Notes under the pieces: generated by a model | Database searches by the model: none | Told to the model about the DNA's origin: nothing | The model's input: the letters and a program-made list of their open reading frames with translations, nothing else | NCBI GenBank assembly: GCA_016791085.1 | Contig: JAEUNN010000544.1 | Coordinates: 1 to 5,306 of the forward strand | DNA: 5,306 nucleotides | From: Rhodocyclaceae bacterium | Lineage (GTDB): Bacteria > Pseudomonadota > Gammaproteobacteria > Burkholderiales > Rhodocyclaceae | Reading direction: 5' to 3' | Program-made: the position numbers and the translations under genes | Part shown: positions 1 to 4,973 of the stretch, one piece after another | Position numbering within the stretch: the first letter of the stretch is position 1 | Layout: each line of letters starts with the position of its first letter

Positions 1-68
1 GCGATGGTCGAGCCGTGGTTATAGACCGGAATCACCACCGCCGTGCGCGTGGCTGGGGTGGCGTTCAT
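1..68 (-). CDS. Family 2 glycosyltransferase, N-terminal fragment (runs off left edge)
   Basis: Only the first 22 codons are present. Reading the minus strand from the ATG at 68-66 gives MNATPATRTAVVIPVYNHGS followed by TI. The segment VVIPVYNHGSTI is the typical first beta strand and nucleotide-binding loop of GT-A fold family 2 glycosyltransferases, which use nucleotide-sugar donors. The ATG overlaps the stop of the upstream ligase-dehydratase gene in an ATGA arrangement, so the two are probably translationally coupled; a purine-rich GGATAGGG lies just upstream. Family 2 glycosyltransferases, sometimes fused to an acyltransferase, sit at this place in aryl-polyene clusters, where they are thought to act in attaching the pigment to its lipid anchor. 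Whether this copy carries an acyltransferase domain cannot be seen. The family call is fairly secure from the motif; the substrate is unknown. Confidence 0.8.
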   Translation of the reverse strand, partial: MNATPATRTAVVIPVYNHGSTI

Positions 69-1714
69 GCCCTATCCGCGTCGAACAACACGCGTCCGGC
101 AGCATGGCTGCGCGCTCCGGCCGTGTAGCTGAAATCCAGCCGTTTGGCATCGGTGCGCCATTCCAGGCTGAGCAGCAGTTCATCGCCGGGGCGCACCGGG
201 TGGGTGAATTTGACGGCCTGCAGGCGCGCAAAAGCCGTGAGCGGAATGTCGAAGTGCGCGGCCGCCAGTTTGATCGCCCAATCCACGGCGACCACGCCCG
301 GCAATAGCGGGCGGCCCGGAAAATGTCCGGCGAAATGCGCGAGCTGGTGCGGCACCTGCAAATCCAGTTCGACGCGCTCGCCCGCGCGCCGCACGGCGCG
401 TATTTGCGGCATTGATACGCCCGACTGCACCTCGTCCTGCAGGCAGGCTTCGAGCGCGCGCTGCGACAGTTTGCCGCGCTCGTCGTAAGGCAGTTCGGGC
501 ACGAAGCGCCAGCGCCGCGGCACCAGCGCGGCGTCGAAATAGCGCGCGGCGATTACGCGCAGTTCGGCCACCAGATGGCGGCGTGCGGCGGCATCGGTGG
601 GTAGCGCGACGGATAGCACCACCACCGCGCCCAGCGCGCGCCGCTCGCTGCCGGCCGGCGTGAACGGCGCCACCGCGATGGCCGCAACGCCGGCATGGCG
701 CGCCAGGCGCTGCTCGATTTCGCTCAGGTCGACGCGTTTTTCTTCGATCTTGACGACACGGTCCAGCCGCCCGCCCAGATTGAAGCGGCCGTCCGGCAAA
801 AATTCCACGGCATCTTCCATGCGCAGCGGCGCGGCATCGGGCAAAAACGGCGAGCGCACGACGAGCGCGCCGTCCTCGGCGCGTGACAGTTCGACCCCCG
901 GCAGGGCGGTCCAGGCGGCCGCCTCGCGCTCCTGGCTGCGCCAGGCGATACCGCCGCTTTCGGTGCTGCCATACACCTCTATGGGCGCGGCACCCCAGGC
1001 GCGCGCGATAAATTGCGCCGCCCTGGCGCGCAGCGGACCGCCGGAACTGAACACCAGGCGCGGCCGCGCGCGTGGCGCGTCGAGGTCCAGCAAGCTCGGC
1101 AGGCGCGCGAGCAAAGCCGGGCTGGCCACCAATACCGCATCGCCCAGCTGCTGCAGGCGCTCCTGCAGCATGGCCGGCTCGGCACACTGTTCGGTATCCC
1201 ACACGCGCCCGCTCGCGAGCGGCCACAACAGGCGGAACAACAGGCCGTAAAGATGGTGGAAAGGCACGCTGCCGGTGACGGCCGCCTGGCCCGCTGCCTG
1301 ACCCCAGCAGGATTCCAGGCTGGCGCACTCGGCATCCAGTTGCGCGAGGCGCTTGGCCACGCATTTGGGTTTGCCGCTGCTGCCCGAGGTGTACATTTCC
1401 AGCGTGGCCGTCGGCAGGCCGCGCGGCAGCGGCAGCCTGGAATATTCGGCCAGCGTGGCCGGCAGCAGATTGGGCGGGATGACCGCCACGTGATCCAGCT
1501 TCAACGCCGCCAGCAGGCTGGCGGCAAAATCCAGCGGCGCGGCATCGGCCACCAGTACGCGGCGCCGCGCACCGGCCCAGGCGTCGCAACGCGCCGCAAT
1601 GGCGTCCGCCAGGTCGCGCCAGTAAAGGTCGGTGGCGCCGCTCACGGCGAGCCGGACATCGCCCGCGCGCGGGCGCCGGACCAGTGCCGCGAGGCCCAGA
1701 TAGGGTTCAGGCAT
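65..1714 (-). CDS. Acyl-ACP ligase (ANL family) fused to a C-terminal hotdog 3-hydroxyacyl-ACP dehydratase
   Basis: A 549-residue protein with two enzymes in one chain. Residues 1 to about 425 are an AMP-forming ligase: phosphate-binding loop YTSGSSGKPK at 108-117, FHHLYG at 152-157, YGSTE at 248-252, GRLDRVVKI at 315-323 (hinge region) and the C-terminal catalytic lysine Lys415 in ERGKLSQ. Residues from about 436 to the end form a FabA/FabZ-like hotdog domain with AGHFPGRPLLPGVVAVDWA; His464 matches the catalytic histidine, and Asp478 sits where FabZ has glutamate. By analogy with aryl-polyene systems (ApeH ligase, ApeI dehydratase) it would activate a starter acid, load it onto one of the neighbouring ACPs and dehydrate chain intermediates, in the cytoplasm. 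The ATG at 1714 is chosen because it overlaps the upstream stop by 8 bases and the ligase fold begins soon after; an earlier in-frame start at 1771 would lie deep within the membrane-protein gene. Starter specificity (aromatic or aliphatic) cannot be read by eye. Confidence 0.9.
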   Translation of the reverse strand: MPEPYLGLAALVRRPRAGDVRLAVSGATDLYWRDLADAIAARCDAWAGARRRVLVADAAPLDFAASLLAALKLDHVAVIPPNLLPATLAEYSRLPLPRGLPTATLEMYTSGSSGKPKCVAKRLAQLDAECASLESCWGQAAGQAAVTGSVPFHHLYGLLFRLLWPLASGRVWDTEQCAEPAMLQERLQQLGDAVLVASPALLARLPSLLDLDAPRARPRLVFSSGGPLRARAAQFIARAWGAAPIEVYGSTESGGIAWRSQEREAAAWTALPGVELSRAEDGALVVRSPFLPDAAPLRMEDAVEFLPDGRFNLGGRLDRVVKIEEKRVDLSEIEQRLARHAGVAAIAVAPFTPAGSERRALGAVVVLSVALPTDAAARRHLVAELRVIAARYFDAALVPRRWRFVPELPYDERGKLSQRALEACLQDEVQSGVSMPQIRAVRRAGERVELDLQVPHQLAHFAGHFPGRPLLPGVVAVDWAIKLAAAHFDIPLTAFARLQAVKFTHPVRPGDELLLSLEWRTDAKRLDFSYTAGARSHAAGRVLFDADRA

Positions 1715-2363
1715 GGCCGCCGGATTCCGCGCGTGCGCGCACGCGCCGGCGCACCAGCCATTCGCCGGCAAACAGACAGCCCATGAGCAGGTAACAGATC
1801 ACGCCGTTGAACAGCGCCCACAGTTCGCGCGTAGCGAATACCGTGGCCGCCGCGATTGCGCCGTTCAGCACGAAAAAACCGCACCACACCTGCGTGACGC
1901 GGCGCGTATAGGCGACCGCGGCGGACGCCAGATCGGGCTCGGACAGGCGCGCGAAGCGCTCTATCATGGACGGCGGGTAAATCAGGCTGCGGGCAAACAG
2001 CAGGAGCATGAGCAAATTCATGGCCGCCGGATAGAACAGCAACAGCCGCTCGCTGTTGCTGGCCATGATGGCGAGCGTATAGAGGCCGAATAGCGCCAGC
2101 AGCGCACGTTCGAAAGCATGCGTGGCGCGCGCGAAACGGCCGATGCGGCCGGCGTGGCGCAACACCATCAGTCCCAGCAGCAGCGCGCCCAGCAGGCGCG
2201 GCGAAAATAGCGTGAGCCCGAAATATACGGCGGCCGGATAGGCCAACAGCAACAGCGCGCCGGCCGCACGCGCGAGCGGCAGAGCGCGCGCCGGGCGCGC
2301 CGGCTCAGCGCCGGACACCGGGTCCGTCGCCACGCCGCCTGCCATGCTCATGCCGGAATTCAT
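1707..2363 (-). CDS. COG4648-type predicted inner-membrane protein
   Basis: A 218-residue hydrophobic protein. After a polar N-terminus of about 30 residues there appear to be six membrane segments, near 33-52, 54-69, 85-103, 106-125, 157-176 and 182-202, and the chain ends in an Arg-rich tail (RRRVRAR). The signature is the segment SLIYPPSMIERFARL at 126-140 followed by YTRRVTQVWCGFF at 152-164, which I recognise from the COG4648 membrane proteins found in aryl-polyene and related lipid clusters between the ACPs and the acyl ligase, exactly as here. Its biochemical role is not established; a part in membrane tethering or transfer of the product is inference. The start is not certain: ATGs at codons 1, 5 and 7 are all possible and none has a clear Shine-Dalgarno sequence. 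It begins 45 bases after ACP 2 and its stop overlaps the ligase start by 8 bases. Confidence 0.85.
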   Translation of the reverse strand: MNSGMSMAGGVATDPVSGAEPARPARALPLARAAGALLLLAYPAAVYFGLTLFSPRLLGALLLGLMVLRHAGRIGRFARATHAFERALLALFGLYTLAIMASNSERLLLFYPAAMNLLMLLLFARSLIYPPSMIERFARLSEPDLASAAVAYTRRVTQVWCGFFVLNGAIAAATVFATRELWALFNGVICYLLMGCLFAGEWLVRRRVRARAESGGHA

Positions 2364-2408
2364 GCGATGTGCTGGCTATACGCAGACGCGCGCTGGCATG
2401 CCGGCGCC

Positions 2409-2654
2409 TCACGCGGCAAGCAGTCCGCGCACCGCGAGCACGACGTCGGACACCAGGCGCACGGCCTTGAATTCGTCGGGCTTGATGCGCTTGCCGGTCA
2501 GTTCCTGCACCTTGATGGCGAGATCGACGGCGTCGATGCTGTCGAGGTCCAAATCCTTGAACAGGTGCGTTTCGGGCTGCACGCTGGCGCGCTCTATGCC
2601 GAAAGTGTCGTGCAGGATGTCGCGCAGACGTTCCAGAATTTCATCGTCGGTCAT
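2409..2654 (-). CDS. Acyl carrier protein 2
   Basis: An 81-residue, acidic, mainly helical protein of normal carrier-protein length. The phosphopantetheine site is LDLDSIDAVDL, with Ser39 as the attachment residue. The following KVQELTGKRI is the usual helix II-III region. It would carry the growing acyl or polyene chain as a thioester once modified by a phosphopantetheinyl transferase such as the one encoded upstream. Its ATG overlaps the stop of ACP 1 as ATGA and is preceded by the good ribosome site AAGGAAA at 2660-2666, so this start is firm. Its sequence differs clearly from ACP 1, which argues for separate roles rather than a recent duplication. It corresponds in position to the second ACP of aryl-polyene clusters (ApeF-like by position); which ACP takes the starter and which carries elongation is not decided by sequence. 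Confidence 0.93.
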   Translation of the reverse strand: MTDDEILERLRDILHDTFGIERASVQPETHLFKDLDLDSIDAVDLAIKVQELTGKRIKPDEFKAVRLVSDVVLAVRGLLAA

Positions 2655-2938
2655 GGGGTTTCCTTGGTCGCGGCGGCGCGCGCCGCAAGTTGCGCACGCA
2701 CCAGGGCCGCCAGTGTCGCGACGGAGCGGAAATGCGCGCGCGTTTCGGCATTGGCCGATTCGAACTGTATGCCGTACTTCTTGCGCAGCGCCATGCCCAG
2801 TTCGAGCGCGTCTATGGAATCGAGACCCAGTCCTTCGTTGAACAGGGGCGCCTCGGTATCTATGTCCTCCGGGGACAGGTCTTCCAGCGCAAGCGCCTCG
2901 ATGATGAGGCGCTTGACATCGTTTTCAAGCGTGTCCAT
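2651..2938 (-). CDS. Acyl carrier protein 1
   Basis: A 95-residue carrier protein. The attachment motif is LGLDSIDALELG, with Ser41 as the phosphopantetheine site; helix I is in NDVKRLIIEALAL and the acidic loop is LSPEDIDTEAPLF. The C-terminus after about residue 80 is Ala/Arg-rich (RAQLAARAAATKETP) and longer than that of ACP 2. The start at 2938 is preferred over the in-frame ATGs at 2944 and 2977 because an ACAGGA ribosome site (2944-2949) lies five bases upstream of it. It overlaps the 3' end of the acyltransferase gene by 14 bases, and its stop overlaps the ATG of ACP 2. It is probably one of the paired carriers of an aryl-polyene-type synthase (ApeE-like by position), acting in the cytoplasm with the ketosynthase/chain-length-factor and ligase enzymes. 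Confidence 0.92.
   Translation of the reverse strand: MDTLENDVKRLIIEALALEDLSPEDIDTEAPLFNEGLGLDSIDALELGMALRKKYGIQFESANAETRAHFRSVATLAALVRAQLAARAAATKETP
2660..2666 (-). promoter_or_regulatory. Ribosome binding site of ACP 2
   Basis: AAGGAAA on the minus strand, five bases before the ATG at 2654 and inside the 3' end of the ACP 1 gene. It is the best Shine-Dalgarno match in the operon, fitting high expression of a carrier protein, and it confirms the start. Confidence 0.75.
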
Positions 2939-3695
2939 GGACATCCTGTTGATGGGTGAAATAATGCTCCAGCGCATGCGTCAGTTCGCGCACGCGCAGT
3001 GTGTCGTTCAAGGCCGGCGAGGCCATACCGGCCACCGCGAGCGCTTCCTGCACTTCGATACGCAGCACGAACGGCCGCTCGGGCACCGACCACCAGGGCT
3101 GGCCTTTCGATAGCGTGATCGGCCGGCAGGTAATGAGCACCGGCAACACCGCGCATTCCGCGCGCAGCGCCACGTGCGAGGCGCCGCGCTGGAAGCGCAG
3201 CGGCAAGCCGGGCCGGCTGCGCGTGCCTTCCGGGAAAATGACCAGCGGTTCGCCGCGCGCCAGGCTGGCGCAGCACTCGGCAAGCAGCGACTCGGGGCTG
3301 GAACAACTGATATAGCCGGCCGCGCGCACGATGCCCCAATAAAACGGGTTGCGCCACAAATCCGCCTTGACCACGCAATTCGCCGACGGCAACAGCGACA
3401 GCAGCGCCACCACGTCGATGTAGGTGGGATGGTTGGCGATCACCAGCGCGCCGGCGGCACCCTGCAGCCTGTCCATGCCCGAAAGTTCCAGCCGCATCAC
3501 GCCGGTACGCTGCAAGGTGGCGAGCAAGGTGCCGAAACTGCGGCCTACCAGATTGCGCGCGCGGCGGCGGAAACTGTGCGCCCCGCCCGGCGCGAGGCGC
3601 AGCAAGGGCAGCACGACCAGGCTGCCCAGGATGCCGCACACGGAAAACACCGCAAAACAGCCAACCGTGACGGTGCCGCGCCAAAGTTTGTTCAT
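2925..3695 (-). CDS. PlsC-like 1-acylglycerol-phosphate-type acyltransferase
   Basis: A 256-residue protein with one N-terminal membrane segment at about 9-33 (VTVGCFAVFSVCGILGSLVV), then an acyltransferase domain. Motif I is NHPTYID, with His89 and Asp94 forming the HX4D catalytic pair. The segment KADLWRNPFYWGIVRAAGYI at 110-129 is the acceptor-side motif, FPEGTRSRPG at 154-163 is the phosphate-binding motif, and VLPVLITCRP at 183-192 is motif IV. All key residues are present. The family transfers acyl groups from acyl-ACP or acyl-CoA to lysophospholipid-like acceptors at the cytoplasmic membrane. In aryl-polyene clusters such an enzyme lies next to the ACP pair and is proposed to help build the lipid anchor; the true acceptor here is unknown. 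Its ATG overlaps the stop of the chain-length-factor gene (ATGA), with a GGAG about nine bases upstream, which fixes the start. Confidence 0.92.
   Translation of the reverse strand: MNKLWRGTVTVGCFAVFSVCGILGSLVVLPLLRLAPGGAHSFRRRARNLVGRSFGTLLATLQRTGVMRLELSGMDRLQGAAGALVIANHPTYIDVVALLSLLPSANCVVKADLWRNPFYWGIVRAAGYISCSSPESLLAECCASLARGEPLVIFPEGTRSRPGLPLRFQRGASHVALRAECAVLPVLITCRPITLSKGQPWWSVPERPFVLRIEVQEALAVAGMASPALNDTLRVRELTHALEHYFTHQQDVHGHA
2944..2949 (-). promoter_or_regulatory. Ribosome binding site of ACP 1
   Basis: ACAGGA on the minus strand, five bases before the ATG at 2938 and inside the acyltransferase gene. It selects the ATG at 2938, because the alternative ATG at 2944 would overlap it. 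Confidence 0.65.
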
Positions 3696-4549
3696 GCCGG
3701 CGCTCCGGCTTGCAGGTGCCAGGTCCAGGTACGGTGTTCGTCCTGCCATGCGACGCAATCGGCACCACCCAGGGCGGCCAGACAGGCGGCGGCTTGCGGG
3801 CTTTGCGCGGCGTTTGAGGCGGCGGCGTGGAACGCCGTGCACAGGGTTTGCGGCGCGCCGACCTGCAGCAGCAGCGCCAGCGCCACCACGCCGGACGGGT
3901 CGCCCGCACGGGCCGGCAAAGGCGGCGGCGCCGGCGCATCGGCATAGACGTACAGCAGGGGCCGCGCCGGATCGGCCGAAAAACGCAGCCAGGCCTCGAG
4001 CAGGCCGAAGCCGAAAGTTTCCGCCCCGGCCGCCAGCGCCGTGGCCGGCGCCATGTCGCCGCGCGCGATGGAAAACACGCCGGCTGCGGCATTCAGGACC
4101 GAAAGGCTGAAAGTCGTGGGCGAAGGCGCTTCGCCTCCGGCCATGCCGTCCAGCATTTCTACCGTGCGCGCCAGTTCGCCGTGCCGCGAGGCATACACCA
4201 TGGGCAGGCCCTGCAGATCGCCGCAACAGGCGTGCGCCACGGCAAGTGCCGCGCGCGCCAGCGGCGACAGGCGGCGGCGCAGCAGCGGCGGGATGAAACC
4301 GATGTCGGGATCGCCCCCGCCCGCCGCGAACCCCCACGCCGCCCAGGCGGCCACGGGCAGTTGCCAGGCACTGCCGCCCGGCGCCGCGGGCAGGCGCGCG
4401 CTGGCGGCAAGGTTGGGATAGACGCTGGGCAAGGAAACGATCCAGGGTGAGAAGTGCGGCGCCAGCCCGGCTAGGCACGCATGGCCGGCCGGGCCGTGCG
4501 CGCGAGCGCGCGGCCACTCCGGCCGGAGCGGCCACGAACACGCCGGCAT
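3692..4549 (-). CDS. Beta-ketoacyl synthase-like chain-length factor (PF13723 type)
   Basis: The conserved core starts around FIPPLLRRRLSPLARAAL and continues with VYASRHGELARTVEML, PSPTTFSLSVLNAAAG, SIARGDMAPATALAAG and LLYVYADAP. This is the half-length ketosynthase-like protein of aryl-polyene clusters (ApeC-like), which lacks a catalytic cysteine in the usual place and pairs with a true ketosynthase as a chain-length factor. The motif usually reads SVHNA; here it is SVLNA. The start is uncertain. The ATG at 4549 gives 285 residues, but the first 40 or so do not look like the family. A TTG at 4432 would give 246 residues, close to the usual length of about 240, with only a weak GGA upstream. 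An ATG at 4636 is also in frame. The TTG at 4738 is part of a promoter-like TTGACA and is unlikely to be a start. The stop overlaps the acyltransferase ATG. The partner ketosynthase is not in the window. Confidence 0.82.
   Translation of the reverse strand: MPACSWPLRPEWPRARAHGPAGHACLAGLAPHFSPWIVSLPSVYPNLAASARLPAAPGGSAWQLPVAAWAAWGFAAGGGDPDIGFIPPLLRRRLSPLARAALAVAHACCGDLQGLPMVYASRHGELARTVEMLDGMAGGEAPSPTTFSLSVLNAAAGVFSIARGDMAPATALAAGAETFGFGLLEAWLRFSADPARPLLYVYADAPAPPPLPARAGDPSGVVALALLLQVGAPQTLCTAFHAAASNAAQSPQAAACLAALGGADCVAWQDEHRTWTWHLQAGAPA
4513..4534. repeat. GC-rich 22-bp near-perfect palindrome
   Basis: The core CTCCGGCCGGAG (4517-4528) is a perfect 12-base palindrome flanked by GGCC on both sides, giving 22 bases with a single mismatched pair. 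It lies in the stretch that would encode the atypical N-terminus of the chain-length factor if the ATG at 4549 is used. In this GC-rich DNA such palindromes arise by chance fairly easily; if the true start is downstream it would lie in the leader, where it could form a hairpin. Confidence 0.4.
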
Positions 4550-4690
4550 GTGGGGCCGGCAAGCTGTAGTGTGCGAGCGGAAAAAGACATTTGGGCCTAT
4601 GGACCGGCTCTGCCGGCCATGCGCAATCCGGACCATGGCCGCTTCAATATTGTATGCACCGGCGCGGCAACGCCCTGCCGGCCGGGTGCG

Positions 4691-4738
4691 ATTATATATC
4701 GGATTCGTAAGCACAAACCCTGGCTTGCGGTTTGTCAA
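4691..4738 (-). promoter_or_regulatory. Promoter-like -35 and -10 hexamers facing the operon
   Basis: On the minus strand there is a perfect TTGACA (4738-4733) and, further downstream, a perfect TATAAT (4696-4691). They are 36 bases apart, too far to act as one classical sigma70 promoter. With TTGACA, the hexamer at 17-base spacing is TGTGCT, a poor -10. With TATAAT, the nearest -35-like sequence is TTTGTG at 15-base spacing. The region therefore looks like a promoter zone for the chain-length-factor operon, perhaps with two weak or activator-dependent promoters, but the exact start cannot be fixed by eye. Confidence 0.45.
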
Positions 4739-4763
4739 TTAGAGCCCGCGCGAGCGAATTGAC
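4734..4763. repeat. Inverted repeat GTCAATT-16-AATTGAC over the -35-like box
   Basis: Two perfect 7-base arms, GTCAATT at 4734-4740 and AATTGAC at 4757-4763, are separated by 16 bases. The left arm contains most of the minus-strand TTGACA and the right arm the plus-strand TTGACT. Arm centres are 23 bases apart, about two helical turns, a spacing that would suit a dimeric regulator. No plus-strand -10 follows the right arm, so it is more likely an operator than a divergent promoter. Function is inference. Confidence 0.4.
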
Positions 4764-4973
4764 TCCAAAAACCACAATGCTCGCCGCGGCACAGAATTTT
4801 CCGCTCTGGCGGAGCACGCTTGCGAGACGTCCAGACCAACTTATGCAGCGCCTGAATCCGTCGCATCACGAGCCGCGCCTGCCCGGATGGACCGGCGCGC
4901 CGCTGCGCGGTGTGAGTGTATCGCGCCGGGCGGGCGGATACGCCACAAATTCAGTGCGCCACGCACCCATACG

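Larger units (their letters stand above)
4550..4973. other. Intergenic region between phosphopantetheinyl transferase and operon
   Basis: About 420 bases without a convincing gene. Open frames here are short, have no recognisable motifs and carry weaker third-position GC bias than the neighbouring genes. The part from about 4681 to 4800 is visibly less GC-rich than the genes and holds the promoter-like hexamers and the inverted repeat described separately. I see no standard intrinsic terminator after the transferase stop at 4974: a TCCGC/GCGGA hairpin at 4800-4813 is followed on the minus strand by AAAA, not by a T run. If transcription starts just below 4691, the leader to the ATG at 4549 would be about 135 bases. 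Confidence 0.7.

Noticed and set aside
1013..1786. Long plus-strand open frame opposite the ligase gene
   Set aside because: It is a shadow of the ligase frame: Gln/Arg/Ala-rich composition, no domain, and the minus-strand product carries every ligase motif.
2925..4562. A 545-codon minus-strand frame joining chain-length-factor DNA to the acyltransferase
   Set aside because: Only the part after the ATG at 3695 encodes a recognisable protein; the upstream part is the chain-length-factor gene read out of frame.
4550..4738. Extension of the chain-length-factor gene to a start at 4738 (348 residues)
   Set aside because: The start codon would be TTG, which is part of the promoter-like TTGACA; the added residues show no family likeness and the TATAAT box would lie inside the gene.
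4757..4790. Divergent plus-strand promoter from TTGACT
   Set aside because: No acceptable -10 hexamer at 16-18 base spacing and no plausible plus-strand gene follows in the window.
4800..4813. Hairpin TCCGC-TCTG-GCGGA as a terminator of the phosphopantetheinyl transferase gene
   Set aside because: The stem is only five pairs and it is followed by A residues, not T residues, on the minus strand; it lies about 160 bases past the stop.
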